Origin: Chloroflexota bacterium
GTDB lineage: Bacteria > Chloroflexota > Dehalococcoidia > JACPEP01
Direction of reading: 5' to 3'
NCBI GenBank assembly: GCA_016183425.1
Contig: JACPEP010000024.1
Span: forward strand, 51,939 to 115,938
Length of the DNA: 64,000 bases
The translations under genes and the position numbers were made by a program. Within the stretch, counting starts at the first letter, position 1, and each line of letters starts with the position of its first letter. Below the pieces are notes generated by a model, which had not been told where the DNA came from, ran no database searches, and was given only the letters and a program-made list of their open reading frames with translations. This document shows, in pieces, positions 55,702-64,000 of the stretch.

Positions 55702-56223
55702 ATGAGAATCCTGGGGGTGGATCCGGGGCTGGTTGTCACCGGCTACGGCGTTATCCAGGCCTCCCGGGAGGGGCTTTCCGTGGTAGAGGCCGGTGTGGTG
55801 CGGGGCGGCCCCCAAGAGCAACCCCTGGAAGGGCGACTGGGGGCCATATACCAGGGAGTGCTGGAGGTGCTGGACAGATTTTTTCCGGACGCCATGGCCC
55901 TGGAGGAGCTTTACTCTCATTACGCCCACCCTACCACCGCTATCCTCATGGGCCACGCCCGGGGGGTCATCTGTCTTGCTGCAACGCAAAAGGGCGTGCC
56001 TGTGTTCAGCTACTCCAACACTCAGATCAAGATGTCGGTGGTGGGGGAGGGTGGGGCTACCAAGGAGCAGGTACAGAAGATGGTTCGCTCCCGACTGGGG
56101 AAACTATCCGGCCCTTACGACGTGACCGATGCCCTGGCGGCGGCCCTGTGCCACTATAGCGTGGTCAACAGCCCACTAGCCCACCTGCCCAAATCCCCCA
56201 AGGTTCTCACCCCGAAGCCATGA
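55702..56223 (+). CDS. ruvC: Holliday junction resolvase RuvC
   Basis: MRILGVDPGLVVTGYGVI; ALEELYSHYAHPTTAILMGHARGV; DVTDALAAALCH. Confidence 0.95.
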   Translation: MRILGVDPGLVVTGYGVIQASREGLSVVEAGVVRGGPQEQPLEGRLGAIYQGVLEVLDRFFPDAMALEELYSHYAHPTTAILMGHARGVICLAATQKGVPVFSYSNTQIKMSVVGEGGATKEQVQKMVRSRLGKLSGPYDVTDALAAALCHYSVVNSPLAHLPKSPKVLTPKP

Positions 56224-56867
56224 TTGCACGCCTTTCGGGCCGGCTGATGAGGAAGCGGCGGGATGACCTGCGGGTGGTGGTAGAGGTGAACGGTGTGGGG
56301 TATCAAGTGCTGTTACCTTTTTTTGTGCGCCGTAGCCTGGATGACGTAGCGGAGGGGGAGGGGGTGGAGTTGGAGATCTACTATCACACGGCGGAGAGAC
56401 AACCAGGTCCCGTTCTCATCGGCTTCCGCCGTGAGCATGAGCGTACTTTTTTTGAGAAGCTCATCAAGGTCAAGAACGTTGGCCCCACTACCGCCGCCGC
56501 TGCCATGATATTCTCTGTCTCCACCATGGCCCGGGCAATCGAAGAGGAGAATGTAGACCTTCTGCGGCGCATGCCAGGTATTGGCGAGAGGACGGCCCGG
56601 AACATCGTGGCTGAGCTGAAGGGCAAGGTGGCCCAGTGGGCCCTTCTTCAGGACGAGGGTTATTCCTCGGTGCCAACACCGTCCTTGGATATGGAGGGGG
56701 TGAAGGAGGAGGTGGTGGAGCTTTTGGTGGGGCTGGGCCACCGGCGGGCCGAGGCCAGGGCCAAGGTGGACGATGTTATGAGGCGCAATCCCAGGGCCTG
56801 GGGGGTGGAAGAGATGGTGCGAGAGGTGTTCCGCAGCCCGCCTGTGGCGGGGGGTAAGCAACCTTAG
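56220..56867 (+). CDS. ruvA: Holliday junction DNA helicase RuvA
   Basis: MIARLSGRL...VEVNGVGYQVLLP; KVKNVGPTTAAAAM; MPGIGERTARNIVAELKGK. Confidence 0.95.
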   Translation: MIARLSGRLMRKRRDDLRVVVEVNGVGYQVLLPFFVRRSLDDVAEGEGVELEIYYHTAERQPGPVLIGFRREHERTFFEKLIKVKNVGPTTAAAAMIFSVSTMARAIEEENVDLLRRMPGIGERTARNIVAELKGKVAQWALLQDEGYSSVPTPSLDMEGVKEEVVELLVGLGHRRAEARAKVDDVMRRNPRAWGVEEMVREVFRSPPVAGGKQP

Positions 56868-56881
56868 TTCGAGAGGGAGAG

Positions 56882-57907
56882 GTGTCGCCAGAAAAGGGTC
56901 AGGGGAAGGAGGCGGCGGAGAAAGAGGAACGCCGTTTCGTGTGGAACCTGCGGCCCCGGACCCTGAACGAGTACATCGGCCAGGGGAGGATGGTGGAAAA
57001 CCTGGGCATCGCCGTGTCTGCCGCTAGGGAGCGGGGGGAACCCCTGGACCATATACTGTTCCACGGCCCGCCGGGGCTGGGGAAAACTACCCTGGCCCAC
57101 ATTCTGGCCTCGGAAATGGGGACCCGGATTACCCACACCTCCGGGCCCGCTCTGGAGAAGCCGGTAGATATGGTGGGCATCCTATCCAACCTGGATTTCG
57201 GCGAGGTCTTCTTCATCGACGAGGTTCACCGCTTGCCCCACGCTGTGGAGGAGTACCTTTACTCCGCCATGGAGGATTTCCAGGTGGACTTCGTTTACGG
57301 GAAAGGGGCCTATGCCAAGACCCTTCCCTATCAGCTTAAGCCCTTCACCCTTATCGGGGCCACCACCCGGGCGGGCCTTCTTTCAGCGCCCTTGCGCGAC
57401 CGCTTTGGTATGGTCTATTACCTGGACTACTACTCCCTGGAAGAGCTAACCCAGGTGGTCCAACGCTCCGCTTCTCTTTTGGGGGTGACGGTGCCGGAGG
57501 AGGGGGCGGCGGAGATCGCCCGGCGCTCCCGGGGAACGCCCCGCATCGCCAACCGTCTCCTGCGCCGGGTGCGGGACTATGCCCAGGTGAAAGAAGGGGG
57601 AGTCATCACCCTGGACATAGCGCGGGAGGCTTTGACCCGGGAAGGGGTGGACGGGGCGGGGCTGGACCGCTTAGACCGCCTCTACTTGAACGTGGTGGTG
57701 GAAAGGTATGGCGGCGGGCCGGTAGGCATCGAGGCCCTGGCCGCTACCCTGAACGAAGAGGTGGACACCCTGGCGGACGTGGTGGAGCCCTTTCTTCTCA
57801 AGATGGGCTACATAGTACGCACGCCGGGGGGGAGAAGAATTGGGGAAGTCGCTCTGAGGCATCTGGGGCTGCGCCCGGATGAGGCGGGACAGGGAAGGTT
57901 GATGTGA
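56882..57907 (+). CDS. ruvB: Holliday junction DNA helicase RuvB
   Basis: LRPRTLNEYIGQ; LDHILFHGPPGLGKTTLAHILASEMG; FIDEVHRLPHAVEEYLYSAMEDF. Confidence 0.96.
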   Translation: MSPEKGQGKEAAEKEERRFVWNLRPRTLNEYIGQGRMVENLGIAVSAARERGEPLDHILFHGPPGLGKTTLAHILASEMGTRITHTSGPALEKPVDMVGILSNLDFGEVFFIDEVHRLPHAVEEYLYSAMEDFQVDFVYGKGAYAKTLPYQLKPFTLIGATTRAGLLSAPLRDRFGMVYYLDYYSLEELTQVVQRSASLLGVTVPEEGAAEIARRSRGTPRIANRLLRRVRDYAQVKEGGVITLDIAREALTREGVDGAGLDRLDRLYLNVVVERYGGGPVGIEALAATLNEEVDTLADVVEPFLLKMGYIVRTPGGRRIGEVALRHLGLRPDEAGQGRLM

Positions 57908-57940
57908 GAAGTATGTTGCTAGACGCCCTCGAGAAAGGGC

Positions 57941-58738
57941 CTAACGCTCCACAAAAAGCACCAGACACTTGGCGCTGCCCCCGGCCTTGATGAACTCGGA
58001 CAGGTCTACCTCATACACTGTGTAGCCCATGCCCTCCAACTCACCTTTGATTTGCGGACAGCCACTGTTTAAAATCACCTTTTTGCCCACTACTATGGCA
58101 TTAGCGGCGAACCTTAGGGCTTCCGGGGAGGATAGCTCCCGCCGTAGTGGTATATGTTCCTGGATCACCCGCCGGCCATAGACATCAAAGGCGTTGGGGT
58201 AGTACATTATCGCTCCTTCTCCCAAAGGGCAGAAGCAGGTATCCAGGTGATAGAATCGGGGGTCCACTAGCTCCAGTGAAAACACCCGCCGAGAAAGGAT
58301 GCTGCCCACCGTCAGGTGGGAGCGGACATCGGAGCGGAAGCGGTATCCGGCGAAGAGCTCGTCGCCCAGCGGTAAAATATCGCCCTCCCCCTCAAAGTAC
58401 TGGCCGGAGGGCAGGGCCACTACTTTAAATCCTCGTTTCTGGAACCAGCCCTGAAAATAGGGTGCCTCCCGGGCCCGCACCGAATAGCGGAAGTTGCTGA
58501 CGATAAAGGTATCGCCCCCCACAAAGCCGCCATTGGCGGTGAACACCAGATCCGGCAGGCCGGGCACGGGGGTTAAGAGCTCCACAGAGGCCGTTAGTTC
58601 CTGAATGATGGTGTGATAGAGGGCTTCCCACTGGTCCCGGGCTTGCCGGGTGTCTGCCGGGCGCCGCCGGTCCATCCACGGGTTTATTTCATATTCGATA
58701 CCGTAGTAGTCCGGGGGGCACATGAGGAGGGTGGGCAC
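57941..58738 (-). CDS. Amidinotransferase/dimethylargininase (guanidino-modifying) family
   Basis: PDLVFTANGGFVGGDTFIVSNF; FEGEGDILPLGDELFAGYRFRSD; FYHLDTCFCPLGEG; AGGSAKCLVL. Confidence 0.88.
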   Translation of the reverse strand: MPTLLMCPPDYYGIEYEINPWMDRRRPADTRQARDQWEALYHTIIQELTASVELLTPVPGLPDLVFTANGGFVGGDTFIVSNFRYSVRAREAPYFQGWFQKRGFKVVALPSGQYFEGEGDILPLGDELFAGYRFRSDVRSHLTVGSILSRRVFSLELVDPRFYHLDTCFCPLGEGAIMYYPNAFDVYGRRVIQEHIPLRRELSSPEALRFAANAIVVGKKVILNSGCPQIKGELEGMGYTVYEVDLSEFIKAGGSAKCLVLFVER

Positions 58739-58747
58739 GGCCCTTTC

Positions 58748-58999
58748 TCAGGGGGCCGCCGGGTCTTCTGTTACCACCTCGGCTCCCTGGTCTCGAAGAT
58801 GGAGCAGTATCTGGGCCAGTTCGCTTCGCTTGTGGGCGAGGATTCTGAGGCGGGCATAGCTGGGGTCGGCTCCCCGTTGCCCTACCTCCAGGCGCAGTAT
58901 CTGGAAGCTGCCCCCCTGGGCGACTACCTCATCCAGCACCTTGGAGAGAAGCAGGGAGTCCAGGATGTGTCCCCGAAACTCCACGGTCTGACTGAACAT
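58748..58999 (-). CDS. LOR/SDH-like conserved domain as a stand-alone protein
   Basis: FSQTVEFRGHILDSLLLSKVLDEVVAQGGSFQILRLEVGQRGADPSYARLRILAHKRSELAQILLHLRDQGAEV. Confidence 0.7.
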   Translation of the reverse strand: MFSQTVEFRGHILDSLLLSKVLDEVVAQGGSFQILRLEVGQRGADPSYARLRILAHKRSELAQILLHLRDQGAEVVTEDPAAP

Positions 59000-59003
59000 G
59001 ACT

Positions 59004-60494
59004 CTAGACCGCAGCACTCAGGCCCTGGGCCATCTTTATCTCAGTGGCGTTGTTAACCGTCCAGGCGACACGATGGGTTACCGCATCGATGAGGGTGCTG
59101 GCCGAGGGCAATCCCGTGCCGCTTTTCTTCAGGCCCCCGAAGGGCAGGTGAACCTCCGCCCCGATGGAGGGCAGGTTCACATAGCCCACGCCGTATTCGC
59201 ACTCCTCCCGAAGGGTCCTGGCCTTCCGATAGTCCTCGGTGATGACGGACATGGCGAGGCCATACTCCACATCGTTATGGATGTGGATGGCCTCCTCCAG
59301 GGTGCGGAAAGGAACGATGGCCACATGAGGGCCGAAGACCTCCTCCCGCAGCACCCGAGGGCGGGAGTCGTACTTCATGCGGTAGATGAAAGGAGACATG
59401 AAGTAGCCCTGGCGGTAACCCTCTCCATCAAGGCGTCCCCCTTTCAGAAGTATCTCTGCCCCCTCTTCCCGGGCCAGGTTGTTGTAGAAGGTGATCTTAT
59501 CCACCGCCTTCTGGTTGATGACGGGTCCCATAAACACCTTCTCATCCACGGGGTCGCCGATGACTATTCGCTTGGCGGTCTCCACAAAGGCCTTGCTGAA
59601 GGCATCGATTACCTTCTCGTGGACGATAAGGCGCGAGGCGGAGACGCAGCGCTGGCCGGAGGTCTTGAAGGCACTGAGGATGGCGGCATTGACGGCCAAC
59701 TCTAGGTTGGCGTCGTCACAGACGATGATAGCGTTTTTGCCGCCCATCTCACAAGCGGCCATCTTCCGATAGTCGGCGGCGCAGACCTTCTTGATCTCTG
59801 CCCCCACCGGGGCGGAGCCGACGAAGAGCACCACATCCACATCGGGGTGGGTCACCAGGGGCCATCCCGCCTGGGGACCGTGGCCCTGGATCAGATTAAA
59901 CACCCCTGCGGGCAGCCCGACGCGGTGGAAATACTCCGCTATCTTGTGGGCCATGAGGGGGGTTTCCTCAGAGGGCTTGAAAATCACTGTGTTACCCTCC
60001 AGAAGAGAGGGCATGATGAGCCAGGTGGGGATGGCGAAGGGGAAGTTCCAGGGACTTATGGCAGCTATCACGCCCTTGGGCCGCCGCAGCATGTAGGCGT
60101 CCTTCTCGCCAATCTCAGAGGCCACCACATCCCCATAGGGGGTTCGGGAGCGGCCGAACATGAACTGGGTCATGTGGATGCCTTCCACCACATCGGCCCT
60201 ACACTCGTTGATGGCTTTGCCACATTCCTTGGCCATAAGGTAGGCCAGTTCCTCAGCCTCGGCTTTGACCAATTGAACGAAGTTGTCTAGATACTCACCC
60301 CTTTTGATACGGGACAGGCGCCGCCAGGTAGAGTAGGCCTCTCGAGCCACCTTGACCGCTTCCTCCACGTCCTTCTGGTTGGACTTGGGAAAGACGCCCA
60401 CCACCTCCTGGGTATTGGCCGGATTGATGTCCTCGAAGGTCTCTCCCCAGGGCGAGCTTACCCATTCTCCTCCAATGTAGTTCTTACCTTGCAT
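59004..60494 (-). CDS. Aldehyde dehydrogenase family protein
   Basis: ISPWNFPFAIPTWLIMPSLLEGNTVIFKPSEETP; CEMGGKNAIIV; KTSGQRCVSASRLIV; EEVFGPHVAIVPF. Confidence 0.92.
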   Translation of the reverse strand: MQGKNYIGGEWVSSPWGETFEDINPANTQEVVGVFPKSNQKDVEEAVKVAREAYSTWRRLSRIKRGEYLDNFVQLVKAEAEELAYLMAKECGKAINECRADVVEGIHMTQFMFGRSRTPYGDVVASEIGEKDAYMLRRPKGVIAAISPWNFPFAIPTWLIMPSLLEGNTVIFKPSEETPLMAHKIAEYFHRVGLPAGVFNLIQGHGPQAGWPLVTHPDVDVVLFVGSAPVGAEIKKVCAADYRKMAACEMGGKNAIIVCDDANLELAVNAAILSAFKTSGQRCVSASRLIVHEKVIDAFSKAFVETAKRIVIGDPVDEKVFMGPVINQKAVDKITFYNNLAREEGAEILLKGGRLDGEGYRQGYFMSPFIYRMKYDSRPRVLREEVFGPHVAIVPFRTLEEAIHIHNDVEYGLAMSVITEDYRKARTLREECEYGVGYVNLPSIGAEVHLPFGGLKKSGTGLPSASTLIDAVTHRVAWTVNNATEIKMAQGLSAAV

Positions 60495-60914
60495 CTTTAT
60501 TACCTCCTTGCTGGCTGCCCAGACAGGACTGTTCTCTTTCTAGCATATGCCTCTACTACCTTATAGTCAACTCACTCGGAGTGGGTTGTCTTTTGCCCAT
60601 CCGCCCACCCTTTGCGTCGGTAGAACATCTCCCGACCCCATCAAGAGGGCGTAAGTCCTCATGGAAAAGCAGGATGGAGCCTCTTAACGGGGGGACAGAT
60701 CCCCCCTCCCCCTTGACGGGGAGGGCTGGGGTGCACAGTGGGACTCCTCAACATGGGGGGCACACCGCCCTCGTCAACCTGTCCCCCTCTGGAGGAAGGG
60801 GACAAAGCCCCTTTGTACCCCCCTCTACTAAACGGTCCTAATGGGCGCATTGACAGGTCAATACGGCAAAGGTACAATGAGGCAGGTATCTAGGTGGGGC
60901 ACCGCAGCTAGAGG

Positions 60915-61493
60915 GTGGGTGCCCCCGGGGAGGCAAGGGTGCGCTTAGGACTAACCACCGACAAAAAGACACGCCAGGAGCAGTTGGCCCGAGACATTGT
61001 GCGTAGCTCCTTCCTAGTGGGAGATTTCATCCTCAGCTCCGGCAAGAAGAGCCAATACTACTTCGATAAGTATCTCTTCGAAACCAAACCCTACATCCTG
61101 AGGCCCCTGGCCCGGCTTCTGGCAGAGTTCATCCCCCCCGCGGCCGATCGACTGGCCGGCCCCGAGCTGGGAGGGGTTAGCCTGGCTACCGCCGTGTCTC
61201 TGGAAACCGGCATTCCTTTTGTCATCATCAAAAAGAAGGAAAAGGAGTACGCCACCGCCAAAAGCCTCGAAGGGGAACTATACCCCGGAGAACGGGTGGT
61301 TGTACTGGAGGACGTGATAACTACCGGTGCCCAGGCCATTCGAGCGGCCCAGGAGATTCAAGCCGTGGGGGCCGAGGTTCTTTTCATCTTGGGAGTTTTG
61401 GATCGGGAGGAAGGAGCTCAGGAGAACATGGCCGCCGCTGGATTCCAGATGAAGGCCCTCTTTACACGCATGGCTCTGGAAGCTCATATGTAA
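60915..61493 (+). CDS. pyrE: Orotate phosphoribosyltransferase-like
   Basis: FILSSGKKSQYYFDKYLFETKPYIL; GVSLATAVSLETGIPFVIIKKKEKEYATAK; VVVLEDVITTGAQAIRA. Confidence 0.85.
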   Translation: MGAPGEARVRLGLTTDKKTRQEQLARDIVRSSFLVGDFILSSGKKSQYYFDKYLFETKPYILRPLARLLAEFIPPAADRLAGPELGGVSLATAVSLETGIPFVIIKKKEKEYATAKSLEGELYPGERVVVLEDVITTGAQAIRAAQEIQAVGAEVLFILGVLDREEGAQENMAAAGFQMKALFTRMALEAHM

Positions 61494-61580
61494 CGAGGGG
61501 CGCGGCAACCGTTTCTGGTGGCGGGCTGCGCAAACCAGAAAACCGTATGTCCTGGCCAGCGGGCCTCCGGGAAAGGCAAA

Positions 61581-62144
61581 ATGAACGACCAAGTAATTCT
61601 AGAGCGATTGGAACAGGGGGGGGCTCTCTCCTACGGACACTTCGTCCGAAGGAAGAACCTCCACACCGATATTCAGGTACACAAGTACATGGGGCTGCAC
61701 CATCCGCGCGCCACGGACGACTTGTGCGCCGAGCTACTGCAAAGATTTGAGGGGGAGAGTTTCCACGTAGTGGTGGTACGAGCCATTGTAGAGGACATCA
61801 TCCTGGGCTATACCTGTGGGCGCATACTGGGCACCTCTACCGTGTGCGTCGCCAACCACGAGGGCTTGGTGAGCCTCATTCCCCCCACCGGCCTTACGCC
61901 GGGAGCCCGAGCCTTGGTGGTGGCCGACGTATTGTCCAACAAGGGCTACTTGCAGGAGATTATGGCCGCCATTGAGAGCCGCCAAGGAGTAGTGGGCGGT
62001 ATCGCCTTATTGATCGACGAGGGCATCGAGGCGCTGTCCTCCACCGTAAGAGTAGAGTCCCTCCTCTCTCTCAAAGAGCATAACTACCCCCTCAACTCCT
62101 GCCCCATGTGCTTCCAGGGGATGCCCTTGAGCGGCGGCTCTTAG
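61581..62144 (+). CDS. PRTase-fold protein, divergent orotate PRTase-like
   Basis: RRKNLHTDIQVHKYMGLHHPRATDDLCAELLQRF; ALVVADVLSNKGYLQEIMAAIESRQGVVGGIALLID. Confidence 0.6.
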   Translation: MNDQVILERLEQGGALSYGHFVRRKNLHTDIQVHKYMGLHHPRATDDLCAELLQRFEGESFHVVVVRAIVEDIILGYTCGRILGTSTVCVANHEGLVSLIPPTGLTPGARALVVADVLSNKGYLQEIMAAIESRQGVVGGIALLIDEGIEALSSTVRVESLLSLKEHNYPLNSCPMCFQGMPLSGGS

Positions 62145-62164
62145 AAGGGAAACCCAGGTGAAGG

Positions 62165-63478
62165 ATGCATTGGCCAGTTGAGGCAGCAACAGAAGTGCTC
62201 CCTCTTCCTGAGGTAAACCAGCGGCGTCTGGCTCAGGACCTGCGTATGTTGGCCCACATCGGCGCCTCGCCCGGTGGTGGTATCAACCGCCTTGCCTTCA
62301 CCGCCGAGGAGCGGGAGGCACACAGCTACGTGGCCGCCAGAATGAGGGAGGCGGGGTTGACTGTTCGCGGGGATGCCATTGGCAACACTTTCGGTTGTCG
62401 CCCCGGCGGCAGGGAAGGCCTGCCCGCTATTGTTCTGGGCTCCCACCTGGACAGCATCTATGAGGGGGGACAATTCGATGGCACGGTGGGCGTGGTGGGC
62501 GCCCTGGAAGCGGTACGGGCCCTGAATGAGCAGAATATTGCCACGCTTCACCCCATAATAGCGGTTGCCTTTGCTGCCGAGGAAGGCGCGCGCTTCGGAG
62601 CCAGCAATCTGGGGAGCCGCGCCCTGGTGGGCGACCTCCCTCAGGAGGAGTTGCGGCGCTTGCACGACGGCAACGGCACCAGCGTAGCGGTGGCCATTCA
62701 GCAACTGGGCTTCCCCCTCAAAGAGATACCCACCTGCCGTTGGGACTCAAGACAGGTGGGGGCTTTCGTGGAATTGCACATCGAGCAATCAGCGGGCCTG
62801 GAGACCTTGAGGAAGCCCGTGGGCATCGTAGACGCCATCGGTGCCGCCACCCGTTTGCGCATCAACCTGATAGGCCGCCCGGACCACTCCGGCGCCACGT
62901 CTATGTCCCTGAGGCGGGACGCTCTGGCGGCGGCCGCCGAGATCGTCCTCAATGTTGAGCGCATTGCACGAGAGACGGCTGGGCGCAATACGGTGGCCAC
63001 CGTAGGCAAGCTGAACGTCAAGCCAGGGGTCATCACTGTCGTCCCCGGCGAGGTGGAGATGGACATCGATATTCGGGATATTGACGCCGATATGAAGGAT
63101 ATCGCTACATCGGCCATGGAGGCCATGGTTCACGAGGTGGCCCGCCGCCGCGGTATTCAGGAACGTATCGAGCTGCTCACCCACCAGCTACCCTCCACCC
63201 TAGCCATGTGGACCAGAGAGGCCATCCGAGGGGTTTGTCAGGAGATGGGGGTGGACTACCGGGTGCTGCCCAGCGGCGCCGGTCACGACGCTCGGGTCAT
63301 GGCCGACCTGGCTCCGGCGGCCATGATCTTGGTGCGCAACAAGAGCGGTATAAGCCACAGCCCCGCCGAGTGGGTGGAGATGTCAGATATAGTGCTGGGA
63401 GTTCAAGTCCTTACCAACACCGTCCTCAAGCTGGATGACGCCTTGGCCCAGCGCCGCGGCGAGGGAAAACACCCCTAG
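62165..63478 (+). CDS. M20-family Zn hydrolase (N-carbamoylase/allantoate amidohydrolase-like)
   Basis: GGINRLAFTAEEREAHSYVAARMREAGLTVRGDAIGNTFG; VLGSHLDSIYEGGQFDGTVGVVGALE; SGAGHDARVMADLAP. Confidence 0.9.
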   Translation: MHWPVEAATEVLPLPEVNQRRLAQDLRMLAHIGASPGGGINRLAFTAEEREAHSYVAARMREAGLTVRGDAIGNTFGCRPGGREGLPAIVLGSHLDSIYEGGQFDGTVGVVGALEAVRALNEQNIATLHPIIAVAFAAEEGARFGASNLGSRALVGDLPQEELRRLHDGNGTSVAVAIQQLGFPLKEIPTCRWDSRQVGAFVELHIEQSAGLETLRKPVGIVDAIGAATRLRINLIGRPDHSGATSMSLRRDALAAAAEIVLNVERIARETAGRNTVATVGKLNVKPGVITVVPGEVEMDIDIRDIDADMKDIATSAMEAMVHEVARRRGIQERIELLTHQLPSTLAMWTREAIRGVCQEMGVDYRVLPSGAGHDARVMADLAPAAMILVRNKSGISHSPAEWVEMSDIVLGVQVLTNTVLKLDDALAQRRGEGKHP

Positions 63479-63886
63479 CCACATAAAAAGACCCGACCCT
63501 TGGGCTTGTGAAGACGGGACTCTCCGCTGGAAGATGAGGGGACAGGTGCGGTATACCTCCAGGGGAGGGGCACCTCTTCTTATGAATGGCCTCGCACGTC
63601 TGCTGGGCTGCCGTCGTGATCGAGTTGGTATCAACCCCACCCCCGTGGACTCGATGAGCACGATTCTTGCCCCCTGGGGAGGGGGTCTCCTTCCTCTCCC
63701 GCCTCTGGCGGGGACGTGCATCAGATTCCTGGCGCTATCACTAGGTATATTGCTCCTGATATTATAACAGAGAGAGAAGCCTTGCTGAGTTGATGAGGTA
63801 GTCTCCCCCTTTTTGTCCCTTAGATCGCGCCCCCCGAAACTGTTGGGTAGCCTTTTCCCGAGGTCTTGTCAATAGGTGTGTAAATG

Positions 63887-64000
63887 TCAGGCAACGGTGA
63901 GCACCTCTTCCCGTTTGACTTCTGTTTCTTCTCGTAATTCTCGGACGCCAAATCCCAAGTAGACTTGCATCAACTTCTCCGGCGCGTTCAACCTCCGAAA
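63887..64000 (-). CDS. C-terminal end of a gene running off the window, possibly a transposase
   Basis: Open minus-strand frame FRRLNAPEKLMQVYLGFGVRELREETEVKREEVLTVA*; family uncertain. Confidence 0.3.
   Translation of the reverse strand, partial: FRRLNAPEKLMQVYLGFGVRELREETEVKREEVLTVA

Overview
The 64 kb window is GC-rich and looks like a Chloroflexi/Dehalococcoidia-type genome; that affiliation is inference from gene content, not proven here. Most of it is ordinary chromosome: ruvC-ruvA-ruvB, murE, birA, rnpB, mutM/DUF763, an sdhA-type flavoprotein, and orotate PRTase/M20 genes. It also carries catabolic genes: solute-binding-protein/cupin genes, two fused Mo-hydroxylases, and acyl-CoA dehydrogenase, citE-like and ALDH genes. 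Four regions stand out. (1) 11.6-14.7 kb: a CDC48/p97-like double-AAA ATPase whose D2 Walker B motif is naturally DQ. It is followed by a frameshifted proteasome beta-like Ntn-hydrolase and a translationally coupled small ORF, a candidate bacterial Cdc48-proteasome-like locus. (2) 43.9-51.5 kb: a defence island with wHTH, C5 DNA methyltransferase, MORC/MutL-type GHKL ATPase, Z1 helicase, DUF4420 PD-(D/E)XK protein, a Mig-like HhH-GPD glycosylase and a truncated HerA/VirD4-like ATPase. It ends at a 74-bp duplication of tRNA-Pro(CGG). (3) 31.6-37.6 kb: a 1948-aa secreted repeat protein with a C-terminal dockerin-like domain, preceded by a c-di-GMP-I (GEMM) riboswitch. (4) 18.5-24.0 kb: tandem fused 2Fe-2S/Mo hydroxylases whose 5' ends look gene-converted. 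No CRISPR array, rRNA or complete IS element was seen. All family calls come from motif recognition by eye; no searches were run.
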